Shown: positions 8,364 through 16,146, counted from the first letter of the stretch. The stretch is 39,049 nt of DNA from CAUYUA01 sp963575675 (GCA_963575675.1 CAUYUA010000212.1:1-39049), one strand, 5' to 3'. Numbers and translations are program-made. The notes: a model not told the origin generated them from the letters alone.

Positions 8364-9017
8364 CTACAAAGTCTCCAGAAAGCTCCGCAAACACGCCGCG
8401 CACCAATCCGGAGCGGTGATCGGCAACAAATGACCGCCATCATGCCATTCGACGGGAACGGAGGCAAAGACCTCGCGCGTCATGGCGGCAGAGACAATCG
8501 GATCCGAGCGGCCCGCCAAAGCCAAAGTCGGCGTTTCCGACAAGAGAGACGCCCGCTGATCCCATTGCGCCAAAGCCTCCAACCCCCAGCGAAGCCGCGC
8601 GACATCGAGCCCCTCAGTTTGAGGAGCCGCAACGCCGCAACGGACAAGAAAATCGCGCGTAACGACTTGAGGTTCGGCGTCAAGACGAGTGATCATGCGC
8701 TCCAACACTCTGGGCGCAACTCCAAGCGGAAAATCGGGAGACTTGGAAAACCTCGGGAAACCGTTGATGGAAACCAAGGCGCTCCAGAAAACCGGATGCT
8801 CCCGCAGCAACCACATCAGACCAAAACTGTGACCAACAGCCACAATCGGGCGATTCGAGGGCGGAGCAGAAACAAAAGACGCCGAACCACGGAAACCTAG
8901 GTCCCACACAATCACGGAGACATGATTCTCCAAAGACCGCACGAGAGGCGTCCAAAAGCTTCGATCAAACGCCCAACCGTGAACGAAAAGAAGAATGGGA
9001 CTCAAGAAACGAGACAT
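8364..9017 (-). CDS. bioH: Pimeloyl-ACP methyl ester esterase-like alpha/beta hydrolase
   Basis: The 217-residue alpha/beta hydrolase has the oxyanion region LLFVHGWAFDRSFW near the N-terminus. The nucleophile elbow GHSFG is at about residues 62-66, the acid is probably Asp in GRSDPIVSA and the His is in GGHLLPI. Its role is inferred mainly from position: it is the first gene of an operon with bioC and bioD, where an esterase that removes the methyl group from pimeloyl-ACP methyl ester is expected. It is shorter than E. coli BioH (about 256 residues), with a reduced lid, so a BioG/BioJ/BioV-type replacement is possible. Confidence 0.75.
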   Translation of the reverse strand: MSRFLSPILLFVHGWAFDRSFWTPLVRSLENHVSVIVWDLGFRGSASFVSAPPSNRPIVAVGHSFGLMWLLREHPVFWSALVSINGFPRFSKSPDFPLGVAPRVLERMITRLDAEPQVVTRDFLVRCGVAAPQTEGLDVARLRWGLEALAQWDQRASLLSETPTLALAGRSDPIVSAAMTREVFASVPVEWHDGGHLLPITAPDWCAACLRSFLETL

Positions 9018-9067
9018 CCTGTTTATTTTTTTATAATGAAGAACCCGAAAGAATTTCTAAAAGAATC

Positions 9068-9190
9068 GGAGCTCCGCCCTCGACCCGCCAAAGGCCGGGA
9101 GGCCTTTGGAAACCATGACTTGGAGTTTGCAACGACCGAATGAGAGTGGATCGTTTCAATTCGGGAAGGCCGCATAATTCTCGGGTTCTT
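9068..9190 (+). repeat. REP-like double-hairpin repeat, family 1, copy 3 (extended)
   Basis: The core to 9126 carries CCAAAGGCC-GGGA-GGCCTTTGG; the first hairpin is damaged by a C in the CCCTCGAC block. The similarity to copy 2 continues to about 9190 (GTTTCAATTCGG, AGGCCGCA, GGTTCTT). It lies between the 3' end of the Cache-GAF gene and the start of the biotin operon, where a terminator would be expected. Confidence 0.75.
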
Positions 9191-9221
9191 AATCGAATGA
9201 AGCATGTTGTTTTCATAAAAT

Positions 9222-10523
9222 TTATTGGGACATATGCTCTCCCAAATCATTGGCCACCAAATTCAACAACGACAGTGTCAAGGGAGAGAAAGCATGTGAC
9301 GCCACGGCATACAAATTCAAAATCGCCACCATTTTCTTTTGCCCATCCAGAATAGGCATCGTCACAAACGATCGATGACGGCTCAACAACGGCTCATGCC
9401 GCCACCCATTCAAACGCGAATCTTCCAAGACATCCAAACAATAGAACATTTGCCCGGAAACTAAAGTAGCCTCCATAGGATTGTCCGGATTTCTGCGTCG
9501 GCTCCAATCCATCGATAACAACTCTAAATTTTCCCACCCCTGCGCCGACAATCCCACCTGCTTACACACCAGCGCGCCATCCGAATTCCTATTGGGCAAA
9601 ATAATATCAACCCACGCCACGTCGAAACCACCGAATCGCGTCAGAATATCACACACCGCTTGGGGCAAAGACTGTTTTCCCCCCAAATTAGCTGAAACGT
9701 GATTCCATCGCCGCAACACATCCGCCATCTTGGCGGTGTCGGCGCGCGCGGTCTCCTTGAACACCTGGAACGAACGCGCCAAAGAGCCGACTTCATCTGA
9801 TCGATCCAAATAAGGCGTGTCGACATCCAAACGCCCACGCGCGACATCCGTCATCCTCTCGGTGATCACGTTCAAAGGCCGCGTGATTCCAAGAGCGACG
9901 CTCAGAGCAAAGGCCGCAATTAAAGCGGTGATCACCAAACCAATCACCCCAATCATAGACACATTATGATAAAAAGCCATCTCAACATCATCGACATAAA
10001 TTCCGGTGGCGATGACCCATCCCCACGGCGCAATGAGTCGAACATAACTTAATTTTGGTTGAGGCGTAACGTGACCAGGCTTCGGCCATAAATAATTTAC
10101 AAAACCACTGCCGTTCTGTTGCGCCACATCAATCATTTCACGAAACAGACGTTTTCCCGCCTTATCCAACGCCTCGGTCACCAAGTGACCGTTTAAATTT
10201 TCGGCAATCGGATGCATTATCATAGAACCATCAACATTAAGAACAAATAAATACTCTTGATCCCCATAACGAATGGATTTCAGTTGGTTAAGAACGCTTT
10301 TCTGCGCTTCTTCCAAGGATATTTCTTTGTTTTCAACCTGCTTCATGGCGTGTTCGATCAAAGACTTCCCAACATCGATCAAACCACGCACATTTTCTTG
10401 GCGCTCCTCCATCAAACTTCTGTGCAAGTTTAACAGATCAATCGCCCCCACCGCCAACATGCCGACCACTCCGGCGGCGACGATCATCATCAAGCGGGTT
10501 GCAATCGAAAATCGTGTAATCAT
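9222..10523 (-). CDS. Membrane sensor with Cache, HAMP and GAF domains, no output domain
   Basis: The protein has 433 residues. A transmembrane segment is at about 9-31 (MMIVAAGVVGMLAVGAIDLL). A periplasmic single Cache domain follows at about 35-185, with YGDQEYLFVLNVDGSMIMHP and PWGWVIATGIYVDDVE, the signature of the sCache_2 family of chemoreceptors. A second membrane segment is at about 190-212, HAMP at about 213-267 (ITRPLNVITERMTDVARGRLDVDTP) and a GAF-like domain at about 285-430 that ends the protein. No methyl-accepting, kinase, GGDEF or EAL region is present, which is unusual after Cache-HAMP. It may have lost an output domain, or may signal through a partner. A GAGGA ribosome site precedes the ATG. 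Confidence 0.8.
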   Translation of the reverse strand: MITRFSIATRLMMIVAAGVVGMLAVGAIDLLNLHRSLMEERQENVRGLIDVGKSLIEHAMKQVENKEISLEEAQKSVLNQLKSIRYGDQEYLFVLNVDGSMIMHPIAENLNGHLVTEALDKAGKRLFREMIDVAQQNGSGFVNYLWPKPGHVTPQPKLSYVRLIAPWGWVIATGIYVDDVEMAFYHNVSMIGVIGLVITALIAAFALSVALGITRPLNVITERMTDVARGRLDVDTPYLDRSDEVGSLARSFQVFKETARADTAKMADVLRRWNHVSANLGGKQSLPQAVCDILTRFGGFDVAWVDIILPNRNSDGALVCKQVGLSAQGWENLELLSMDWSRRRNPDNPMEATLVSGQMFYCLDVLEDSRLNGWRHEPLLSRHRSFVTMPILDGQKKMVAILNLYAVASHAFSPLTLSLLNLVANDLGEHMSQ

Positions 10524-10571
10524 ACTTTTGTAATCCTCAGAGAAGCTCTCGATTCGACGCCGCCAATGACG

Positions 10572-10612
10572 CCGCCAAGCAAGCGATCCCTGATTGATCG
10601 CCTGTTTGGCGG
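10572..10612. terminator. Strong hairpin between PCuAC and the Cache-GAF gene
   Basis: CCGCCAA (10572-10578) and GCGATC pair with GATCGC and TTGGCGG (10606-10612), with a 4-base internal mismatch and a short loop. It lies just after the stop of the PCuAC gene on the minus strand. There is no U-run, so intrinsic termination is uncertain; an attenuating or mRNA-stabilising hairpin is possible. Confidence 0.4.
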
Positions 10613-10629
10613 AAAAGCTTTACGGAATA

Positions 10630-11172
10630 TCAGTGATTGCTTCCGTGGTCATGATGACCTTCGCGCTCGTCATGTTCGTGATGCTTGGCGTTCTCTTTCT
10701 GAACAGACGCATTGAAGTGTCCGTCTCCACCCCCCTGCACCGCCACGTCGAGAGTAACGGCGCCGGCCTTTTCAAAAGTAAGCGTCAGAGGAAAATTCAC
10801 GCCCTTTTTCAGAGGCGCCTTCACGCCGAACAACATTACATGAAGTCCGCCCGGAGCAAAAGTCGTCACGCTTCCCGGCGCCAACTCGACGTTCGGAATT
10901 TGCCGCATCTTCATCACGCCGTTGTCATCCACATGGGTATGGATTTCAACGCGATCAGCAACCGGAGTCGCGCCGGAAAGCAACCGATCGGCGTCTTTCC
11001 CTTCATTTTGCAAAATCATGTAGGCCACAGCAGTCGACATGGACGCCGCCGTTTCACGCGACCACGGATTTTTAATGACGATTGCTCCGACTTTAGCCTC
11101 TTGAGCGGAAACTGAATCCGCCAAGAAAGCTAAAGAAATCAACATTACAAAAGAAACAAGCCATTTCTTCAT
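10630..11172 (-). CDS. Periplasmic copper chaperone PCu(A)C with His-rich tail
   Basis: The 180-residue protein has a Sec signal peptide (MKKWLVSFVMLISLAFLADSVSAQ). The PCuAC copper site is clear: His in VEIHTHV, Met in GVMKMRQ and the H-x-M pair in GGLHVMLFG. Family members bind Cu(I) in the periplasm and help metallate cytochrome c oxidase or store copper. The C-terminal tail KHHEHDEREGHHDHGSNH is an added metal-binding stretch. The frame is open upstream to 11262, but ATG 11172 is chosen because it starts the signal peptide and has GGAG upstream. No Sco or cytochrome oxidase gene is adjacent. Confidence 0.88.
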   Translation of the reverse strand: MKKWLVSFVMLISLAFLADSVSAQEAKVGAIVIKNPWSRETAASMSTAVAYMILQNEGKDADRLLSGATPVADRVEIHTHVDDNGVMKMRQIPNVELAPGSVTTFAPGGLHVMLFGVKAPLKKGVNFPLTLTFEKAGAVTLDVAVQGGGDGHFNASVQKENAKHHEHDEREGHHDHGSNH

Positions 11173-11653
11173 AGAAAAACGCTCCTTATCTTTGATCGCT
11201 GCGAAGGTTACAGAATTAAGACCACACCCGCACAAGAGACACTCTGAAACGGCGTCTCTCAAAGAAACGTCTCTATAGAGCCGACAACAGAGAAAGCATC
11301 AATGTTTCCATCCCTTGCCTTGACCGCAATGCGGCTACGCTCCGCGATTTCCGATCTCAATGGCCCGGCTTTCAATGGCCCGACTCTCAAAGGCCCGGCT
11401 CTCAAAGGCCCGGCTCGCCGAATCCCGCCGGAGAACCAATGTTTTCTCCGAATAAGTTCTCGCTCCTTGCGTCGTGGAGAAAATTATCACATCACTTATT
11501 GCTTAAGAAGCGCCAATTAAAATTTAGATAAATTTAGATTTCCAATAGAGACTCCACGCCCTTTAGAGCCTGCCTCAACAGGCTCCATCTTCCCCCCCTC
11601 AAACTCTATTCGGCGTTTCTAGAACAACAAAGCCTCCGACAAGACAAAAATTA
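11173..11653. other. Intergenic region with no convincing gene
   Basis: The gap of about 480 bp lies between the PCuAC start and the end of the binding-protein gene. It holds a 15-bp tandem repeat (11356-11415) and a short hairpin GAGCCTG-CCTCAA-CAGGCTC (11566-11585). A plus-strand frame at 11302-11520 encodes LKGPA-like pentapeptides only because of the tandem repeat, and it has no ribosome site. Confidence 0.6.
11356..11415 (+). repeat. Four tandem 15-bp repeats
   Basis: The units are CTCAATGGCCCGGCT, TTCAATGGCCCGACT and two identical CTCAAAGGCCCGGCT. The last two being identical suggests recent slippage. The array is a candidate variable-number repeat. Confidence 0.85.
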
Positions 11654-12433
11654 TTATTTCCAATCCTGAACGCTATAACGCTCCAGAATCTGCTTCAAAC
11701 GCCCGGAGCTTCGCATTTCAGCCAATCCTTTGGCGTATATCTCCGCATATTCCTTTGACTTTGGCCTCTCAGGCGAAAAAGCCAAATAAATCGGCGAAAC
11801 ATCAACGGTTCCGGCGAAATCCAACTTGTCCGAAAAACCCAGAGACTGAATCTTATAGTTCAAAACCGGTTTAGAATCGATTGTGGCATCGATGCGCCCA
11901 GCAACAAGCTTTTTCAAGTTCAACTCAATTGCCGAATCTCCGCCGACAAGAGACAAATTGGTCTTGGAAACATCGCCCTTGATCTTCCCATCAAGGTACG
12001 AACCAATCTCCCCGGAGTAAACATAGCCCTGAACCAAACCGATCTTCAACGCCTCCAAAGAGGAAACGCCCTGATAACGCCAAGAACTGCCTTTTTTTAC
12101 AACCACCGTGTTGTCGGAAACGCCGACGCTTTCAACAGGAAAAATGAAATCAGGACTTTCATCGGTTGATGTTCCGAGAACAGCGTCAATCGAGCCTTTG
12201 CGACAATCCGCCAGAGCACGCGTCCACGGCATTTGCTTGTAGTCAATGGAATGCCCGGCCTTGGTGAAAATTTCACGAGCCGCTTCAATCGCATACCCCG
12301 GCTTATCGGAGTCGGGAACACAGTTGTACGGGCACCAATCATCCGCCCGCACGGAAATCACATCGGCGCGCGCAGAACCGCCTCCCCAAACAACGGCGGC
12401 CATTCCAAAAACAATCACCAAATGTTTCTTCAT
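11654..12433 (-). CDS. Periplasmic amino-acid-type substrate-binding protein (SBP family 3)
   Basis: The 259-residue protein has a signal peptide (MKKHLVIVFGMAAVVWGGGSARA). The mature start VISVRADDWCPYNC is followed by GYAIEAAREIFTKAGHSIDYKQMPWTRALADCRKGSIDAVLG, a typical SBP_bac_3 first lobe, and LVAGRIDATIDSKPVLNY in the second lobe. CPYNC could form a disulfide. Proteins with DDWCPYNC-type starts are often orphan PBPs that are not coupled to an ABC permease, and none is adjacent here. The ligand cannot be named. ATG 12433 has a GGAGAAG site; the open frame upstream to 12472 is not used. Confidence 0.8.
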   Translation of the reverse strand: MKKHLVIVFGMAAVVWGGGSARADVISVRADDWCPYNCVPDSDKPGYAIEAAREIFTKAGHSIDYKQMPWTRALADCRKGSIDAVLGTSTDESPDFIFPVESVGVSDNTVVVKKGSSWRYQGVSSLEALKIGLVQGYVYSGEIGSYLDGKIKGDVSKTNLSLVGGDSAIELNLKKLVAGRIDATIDSKPVLNYKIQSLGFSDKLDFAGTVDVSPIYLAFSPERPKSKEYAEIYAKGLAEMRSSGRLKQILERYSVQDWK

Positions 12434-12571
12434 AATTCTTCTCCAAGAAAAACCTCTCCAATAGTATCGCATTTTGAAAATATCTTGATAATGAATTCGT
12501 CAAGAGAAATTCTTTAGGCATCCTGACAAGAAAAGCTTCAATTAGGAAATAAGTTTGTAGATTACACGCCG

Positions 12572-13384
12572 TTATTTCTTAATTTTGAGTGATTCCAGCC
12601 AAGAAAGCACGGCGTCGGAACCATCTGTCAACACGGCGATGTGATCTGAATTCGTCGTCACATAACGATTGAGAACATGTGGAGGCGCTTTATCAAACCC
12701 ACATCCTTTGCCGCACTTTTGAGAAGGATCGTATGCTCCAGCCACCCAAAACAACGGCGCAGAAAGTTTCGCCGCATTGTCGGGAATCATCGCCGAAGAC
12801 TCCAAACCATGAAAGCTTAAGTACACCTTGGGCGTTGCAGTAATCATAACCACTCCGGGACGAGTTGTGGCAAAAGCCGTCGCAATATCGCCTCGCCCTT
12901 GCGCCACCAGAGATTGCGCTTCCATCACGCTCTGAGCAATTTCAGGCCGCTCCGCCGCGCTCCGTGGATTAAACGCTGCGGCAACCGCTAAAATCCCGCG
13001 CAGCCCTTTTCGATGCGCGCCATAACCAATAGCCGCATTGCCCCCCATGCTGTGACCGCCGACCACAATTCCCGTTGCGCCACGCCGTTTCAATCGTTCG
13101 ACCGCCGAATCAATGTCACGAAAGCAATCCAAGTACGATAAGTCGAAAACCCGATCTTCCGACCAACACATCTCCGGCATGTCCACCAAGAAATCATTGC
13201 TCTCCAGCTCAGCTTGAAACTTTTGGTAACCACTCAGGTTGGGATGAACCATGGTTCCGTGCATGAACACGACTCCAATGACATCCTCGGCGCCAAAGCA
13301 AGACGACGACGCAATGCATATCCACGCACAAACATATAAAAAAATGTTTGGGATATTTAGAACTCTATGAAGAACACGCTGCAT
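12572..13384 (-). CDS. Secreted alpha/beta hydrolase
   Basis: The 270-residue protein has an N-terminal signal or anchor (IPNIFLYVCAWICIASSSCFG) and an alpha/beta hydrolase fold. VVFMHGTMVHPN forms the oxyanion region, GGHSMGG at about residues 108-114 holds the nucleophile Ser, and His in TNSDHIAVL is the likely catalytic base. The region VAGAYDPSQKCGKGCG holds a probable acid and a Cys pair. Substrate unknown; a periplasmic esterase is the safest reading. Its gene faces the same way as the binding-protein gene downstream (gap 138 bp). Confidence 0.7.
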   Translation of the reverse strand: MQRVLHRVLNIPNIFLYVCAWICIASSSCFGAEDVIGVVFMHGTMVHPNLSGYQKFQAELESNDFLVDMPEMCWSEDRVFDLSYLDCFRDIDSAVERLKRRGATGIVVGGHSMGGNAAIGYGAHRKGLRGILAVAAAFNPRSAAERPEIAQSVMEAQSLVAQGRGDIATAFATTRPGVVMITATPKVYLSFHGLESSAMIPDNAAKLSAPLFWVAGAYDPSQKCGKGCGFDKAPPHVLNRYVTTNSDHIAVLTDGSDAVLSWLESLKIKK

Positions 13385-13454
13385 CGCCCTGACCCTCCCG
13401 TTGATCCGCCGCCGACTCTAAGAGCCTGTCCGGATAGTCTCTAAAGAAATGAAA

Positions 13455-13637
13455 ATATTCGCGAAGCAATCCTCCTCTAGGAATTATTTGCCCGCATAAA
13501 TTTCAATGACGACAACCAGAGCCTCATGGGCTATTAACAAAAGAATCAAAAACTCCAGAGAACGATCACTTCACGAAGAAGGAAGGCTTTCGTTCTTGGC
13601 CCGAGCGACTGAGAATGCAGTCTCTAGCCCCTTTTAG
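13455..13637. repeat. Degraded family-2 palindromic element
   Basis: The left part ATTCGCGAAGCAATCCTCCT with CTCTAGGAATTATTTG and the right part TCCAGAGAACGATCACTTC with GGCTTTCGTTCTT and CCCCTTTTAG match the inner and right arms of the element at 29781-31319. Many substitutions show it is old. It lies in the 394-bp gap between the hydrolase and mlaA. Confidence 0.6.
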
Positions 13638-13718
13638 TTTTCTTATTTTTTATTTTCTTATCCAAGAGAATTAAAAAAAACCACATATTGCATCGCAACA
13701 ACCCTTTATAAGAGTTTT

Positions 13719-13735
13719 ACCAACGCTCCGTTGGT
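13719..13735. promoter_or_regulatory. Perfect short inverted repeat upstream of mlaA
   Basis: ACCAACG-CTC-CGTTGGT lies 44 bp before the mlaA start, just after an AT-rich stretch. It could be an operator or a leader hairpin. The sequence alone does not decide which. Confidence 0.4.
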
Positions 13736-13778
13736 GATATCACACTGCAAATAGCTTTCCCTGCATGAGACGCCGCCG

Positions 13779-14621
13779 ATGCGCCATCGTTTTTTTCGGC
13801 CTACGATCATTCTTCTATGGATGATCATCACGACGTTCGCGAACACAGCGGCGCCGTCTTCAACTCCGTCAGAGCCTCAGCCTGAACCCCCGCCCTCCCG
13901 GTCGGGCAAATCCGACGGCTCCGACGATCGCCGCACAAAACCCGAGGACAGCGCTTCGGCAAACGAAAACGCAAAATCGCTCAACGATCCTTACGAAGAT
14001 TTCAACCGGACCATGCATGAATTCAATGTTCATGTTTATGGCTCTGCGGCGCACGACACCAGCGATTTCTTCACCCGCAACATTCCGCCCGAAATTCGGC
14101 TTGGCGTAAACAATTTCTTCGCCAATCTCGGCGAACCGATCACCGCCGTGTCCAGCCTCATTCGGGGCGAACTCGACAACGCCGACGCCGCCGGAAAGCG
14201 CTTTTTAATCAACACCACGCTCGGATTCGGCGGAGTGGTCGATCGCGCCACCGAAATGGGCATCCGCAGTCGGCCTCAAGACATCGGACAAGCCATTTGC
14301 ACCACCGGCGTGCCGGAAGGCCCCTACCTTGTTCTGCCTTTTTATGGCCCGGCCACGCTTTCCGACTTCGTCGGCAGCTCCCTGCCCATCGTCGCCGGAT
14401 ACATCGCATTCGGCGAGATTTTTTGGGCGTATCGCGCTTCCAGCCGCGTCGCCACCTATATTGAATCTCCGGAAACCGGCCAAAAAAGCGCAACCACTCC
14501 CGATTACCTTGCTTTGCGCCAAAATTATATGACCGAACGCCAAACACAATGCCAAGCCCCCCCCGACGCCTCCTCTTCAAGCAAGAACGACTCGCTGCAA
14601 TATCCCCAATACGCCAAATGA
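13779..14621 (+). CDS. mlaA: MlaA/VacJ-family phospholipid transport protein lacking a lipobox
   Basis: The 280-residue MlaA family protein is the outer-membrane part of the Mla retrograde phospholipid pathway. The core starts at NDPYEDFNRTMHEFN (residue about 69) and continues with NIPPEIRLGVNNFFANLGEP, FLINTTLGFGGVVDRA and GPYLVLPFYGPATLSDFVG. The N-terminus has a hydrophobic segment (IILLWMIITTFANTA) but no Cys at the cleavage point, so the usual lipid anchor is absent. About 45 residues of Pro/Ser/Asp-rich linker follow. mlaBCDEF genes are not nearby. The start has no strong ribosome site. Confidence 0.85.
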   Translation: MRHRFFRPTIILLWMIITTFANTAAPSSTPSEPQPEPPPSRSGKSDGSDDRRTKPEDSASANENAKSLNDPYEDFNRTMHEFNVHVYGSAAHDTSDFFTRNIPPEIRLGVNNFFANLGEPITAVSSLIRGELDNADAAGKRFLINTTLGFGGVVDRATEMGIRSRPQDIGQAICTTGVPEGPYLVLPFYGPATLSDFVGSSLPIVAGYIAFGEIFWAYRASSRVATYIESPETGQKSATTPDYLALRQNYMTERQTQCQAPPDASSSSKNDSLQYPQYAK

Positions 14622-14634
14622 AGACAGAACCATC

Positions 14635-15210
14635 ATGACGGAGCCAGCGCCTCCTCTCCCGATCGCCGACGCAACGATCGCCGACACAACGATCGCCGAC
14701 GCAACGATCGTCGTCACCGTCAACGGAGCGCGAATCGAACGCGCTATCGCGCCACACGCTTTGTTGGTCGAACTCCTCCGCGACGATCTGAAGCTCACCG
14801 GAGTCCATGTCGGATGCGACACCGGCCATTGCGGCGCCTGCGTGGTTTTGGTCGATGGACGTTCGGTTAAATCCTGCGCAACCCTAGCGATGCAAGTCGA
14901 TGGCCGCCATGTGACGACTATTGAGGGATTGTCTCCCGCCTCCGAAGAGCAAAACTCGTCCACGGAAAATCTTCATCCCATGCAGGCCGCATTTCGCGAG
15001 AACCACGGCTTGCAATGCGGATTCTGCACGCCGGGCGTCGTCTTAAGCGCTCTCGACCTCGTTTCCCGCCACCCTCAACCAAGCGACTCCCAAATTCGCG
15101 CATGGTTGGAAGGCCACTTATGCCGATGCACGGGATATCACAACATCGTTAAAGCAATCCAAACCGGAGCGCAAAAAATGGCGCAAACCTCCGAAACGCA
15201 AAGCTTCTGA
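14635..15210 (+). CDS. Orphan [2Fe-2S] subunit of the xanthine dehydrogenase/CO dehydrogenase family
   Basis: The 191-residue protein carries two [2Fe-2S] clusters: GCDTGHCGAC (plant-ferredoxin type, about residues 61-70, with a later Cys in VKSCATLAM) and CGFCTPG with CRCTGY (C-terminal four-helix type). These small subunits normally pass electrons between a molybdopterin large subunit and a FAD subunit. Neither is in the window; glnB follows instead. The N-terminus has the repeat IADATIADTTIADATI before the domain, encoded by 15-bp DNA repeats. The gene starts 13 bp after mlaA stops and may share its transcript. The substrate cannot be told. Confidence 0.85.
   Translation: MTEPAPPLPIADATIADTTIADATIVVTVNGARIERAIAPHALLVELLRDDLKLTGVHVGCDTGHCGACVVLVDGRSVKSCATLAMQVDGRHVTTIEGLSPASEEQNSSTENLHPMQAAFRENHGLQCGFCTPGVVLSALDLVSRHPQPSDSQIRAWLEGHLCRCTGYHNIVKAIQTGAQKMAQTSETQSF
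14661..14709 (+). repeat. Three tandem 15-bp repeats inside the Fe-S subunit gene
   Basis: GATCGCCGACGCAAC, GATCGCCGACACAAC and GATCGCCGACGCAAC are adjacent and in frame, followed by a partial fourth unit. They encode IADAT/IADTT. In-frame slippage would lengthen or shorten only the leader before the ferredoxin domain. Confidence 0.8.
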
Positions 15211-15542
15211 ATAGAATCAGACGGCGACAGAAACCGTATTCCAAAAGCGCGCAAAGCCGCCGGGACGCAATCGCTTTTTTTTTAGCCATCAAGCCTAAAA
15301 ATAAGACAACGCCATGCCTTGCAACCAAGCATGCCCCCCACCTCTCCTCCGCCAACAAGGAAACCTTCACCCTTTGCCTTCTGGCACGAAATGTGCTTAT
15401 CTTGAGGACGCTGGTTCACCGGCGCCTGGCGATCGAAACGACTCTCCGAACGGCGCAAAACGCCCTCTCGAAGCCGTTGCCCGCCATCAGGCGAATCACC
15501 GCAAAACCGGCCTCTGGAAACGACCCTCTTGTCGAGATGACC
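15211..15542. other. glnB upstream region
   Basis: The 332-bp gap has a weak terminator-like pair, AAAAGCG and CGCTTTTTTTTT near 15243-15283, after the Fe-S subunit gene. It also holds the sigma-54 promoter listed separately. No other gene was seen in it. Confidence 0.5.
15381..15397 (+). promoter_or_regulatory. Sigma-54 (RpoN) -24/-12 promoter of glnBA
   Basis: CTGGCACGAAATGTGCT matches the consensus YTGGCACGrNNNTTGCW with one mismatch (G for T at the first base of the -12 block). The GG and GC dinucleotides are correctly spaced. It lies about 145 bp upstream of the glnB start. RpoN/NtrC control of glnBA under nitrogen limitation is well known in alphaproteobacteria. Confidence 0.85.
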
Positions 15543-15881
15543 ATGAAAAAAGTCGAAGCGATCATTAAGCCGTTCAAACTCGACGAAGTGAAAGACGCGC
15601 TTCACGAGGTCGGCATCAAGGGCATCACCGTCACTGAAGCCAAGGGATTCGGTCGGCAAAAAGGCCACACCGAACTCTACCGGGGCGCAGAGTACGTCGT
15701 GGATTTCTTGCCCAAGGTTAAGATCGAAGTGGTCATGGAAGACTCCATGGTCGACCGCGCAATTGAAGCGATCCAACAAGCGGCCCACACAGGCCGCATC
15801 GGCGACGGCAAAATCTTCATTTCCCCGGTCGATGACGTCGTTCGCATCCGCACCGGAGAAAAAGGGCCGGAAGCCATCTAA
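15543..15881 (+). CDS. glnB: Nitrogen regulatory protein PII
   Basis: The 112-residue PII signal protein senses 2-oxoglutarate, ATP/ADP and, through uridylylation, glutamine. The start MKKVEAIIKPFKLDEVKDAL and length are exactly those of the family. The T-loop GRQKGHTELYRGAEY places the uridylylated Tyr at residue 51, and TGRIGDGKIFISPVDDVVRIRTGE is the C-terminal signature. The reading frame is open far upstream; an in-frame ATG at 15537 would add two residues, but 15543 gives the conserved N-terminus. The linkage to glnA and the sigma-54 promoter favour glnB over glnK (no amtB nearby). Confidence 0.95.
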   Translation: MKKVEAIIKPFKLDEVKDALHEVGIKGITVTEAKGFGRQKGHTELYRGAEYVVDFLPKVKIEVVMEDSMVDRAIEAIQQAAHTGRIGDGKIFISPVDDVVRIRTGEKGPEAI

Positions 15882-16146
15882 ATTTCATAGAACGGGGGTT
15901 GTGTTCCATCGTTCTTCCCGTCATGATGAAACCGTCGAGACGCAAAAACGTTCTTCTCCTTATCCGGACGACGTCGCTATCGTTCTCTTTGGCGTCGTCA
16001 AGCGTGTTGTTGCTCTAGACGTAAAAAACAGCGTCGTCGCTCCCTGCGCTCGAACGGCAATCCCGCCAACAGGGAGCCGGTAGATTGGGAGAGGCGACGA
16101 GTCGTTGGCTATTTCCGATAATCACCCGAAATTGGGATTCGAAAGC

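Noticed and set aside
7884..8900. 338-codon plus-strand frame across bioC and bioH
   Set aside because: Arg/Gln-rich composition and antisense to two genes with clear motifs.
9222..10523. Chemoreceptor (MCP) call for the Cache-HAMP protein
   Set aside because: No methyl-accepting signalling domain is present; the C-terminus is GAF-like.
11302..11520. 72-codon frame with LKGPA pentapeptide repeats
   Set aside because: The pattern comes from the 15-bp DNA repeat; no ribosome site and an ordinary non-coding surround.
11566..11585. Hairpin GAGCCTG/CAGGCTC as terminator of the binding-protein gene
   Set aside because: Short stem and no T-run on the relevant strand; mentioned only within the intergenic entry.
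12572..13384. Specific lipase or cutinase assignment for the secreted hydrolase
   Set aside because: Only the general alpha/beta hydrolase motifs are visible, so no substrate can be supported.
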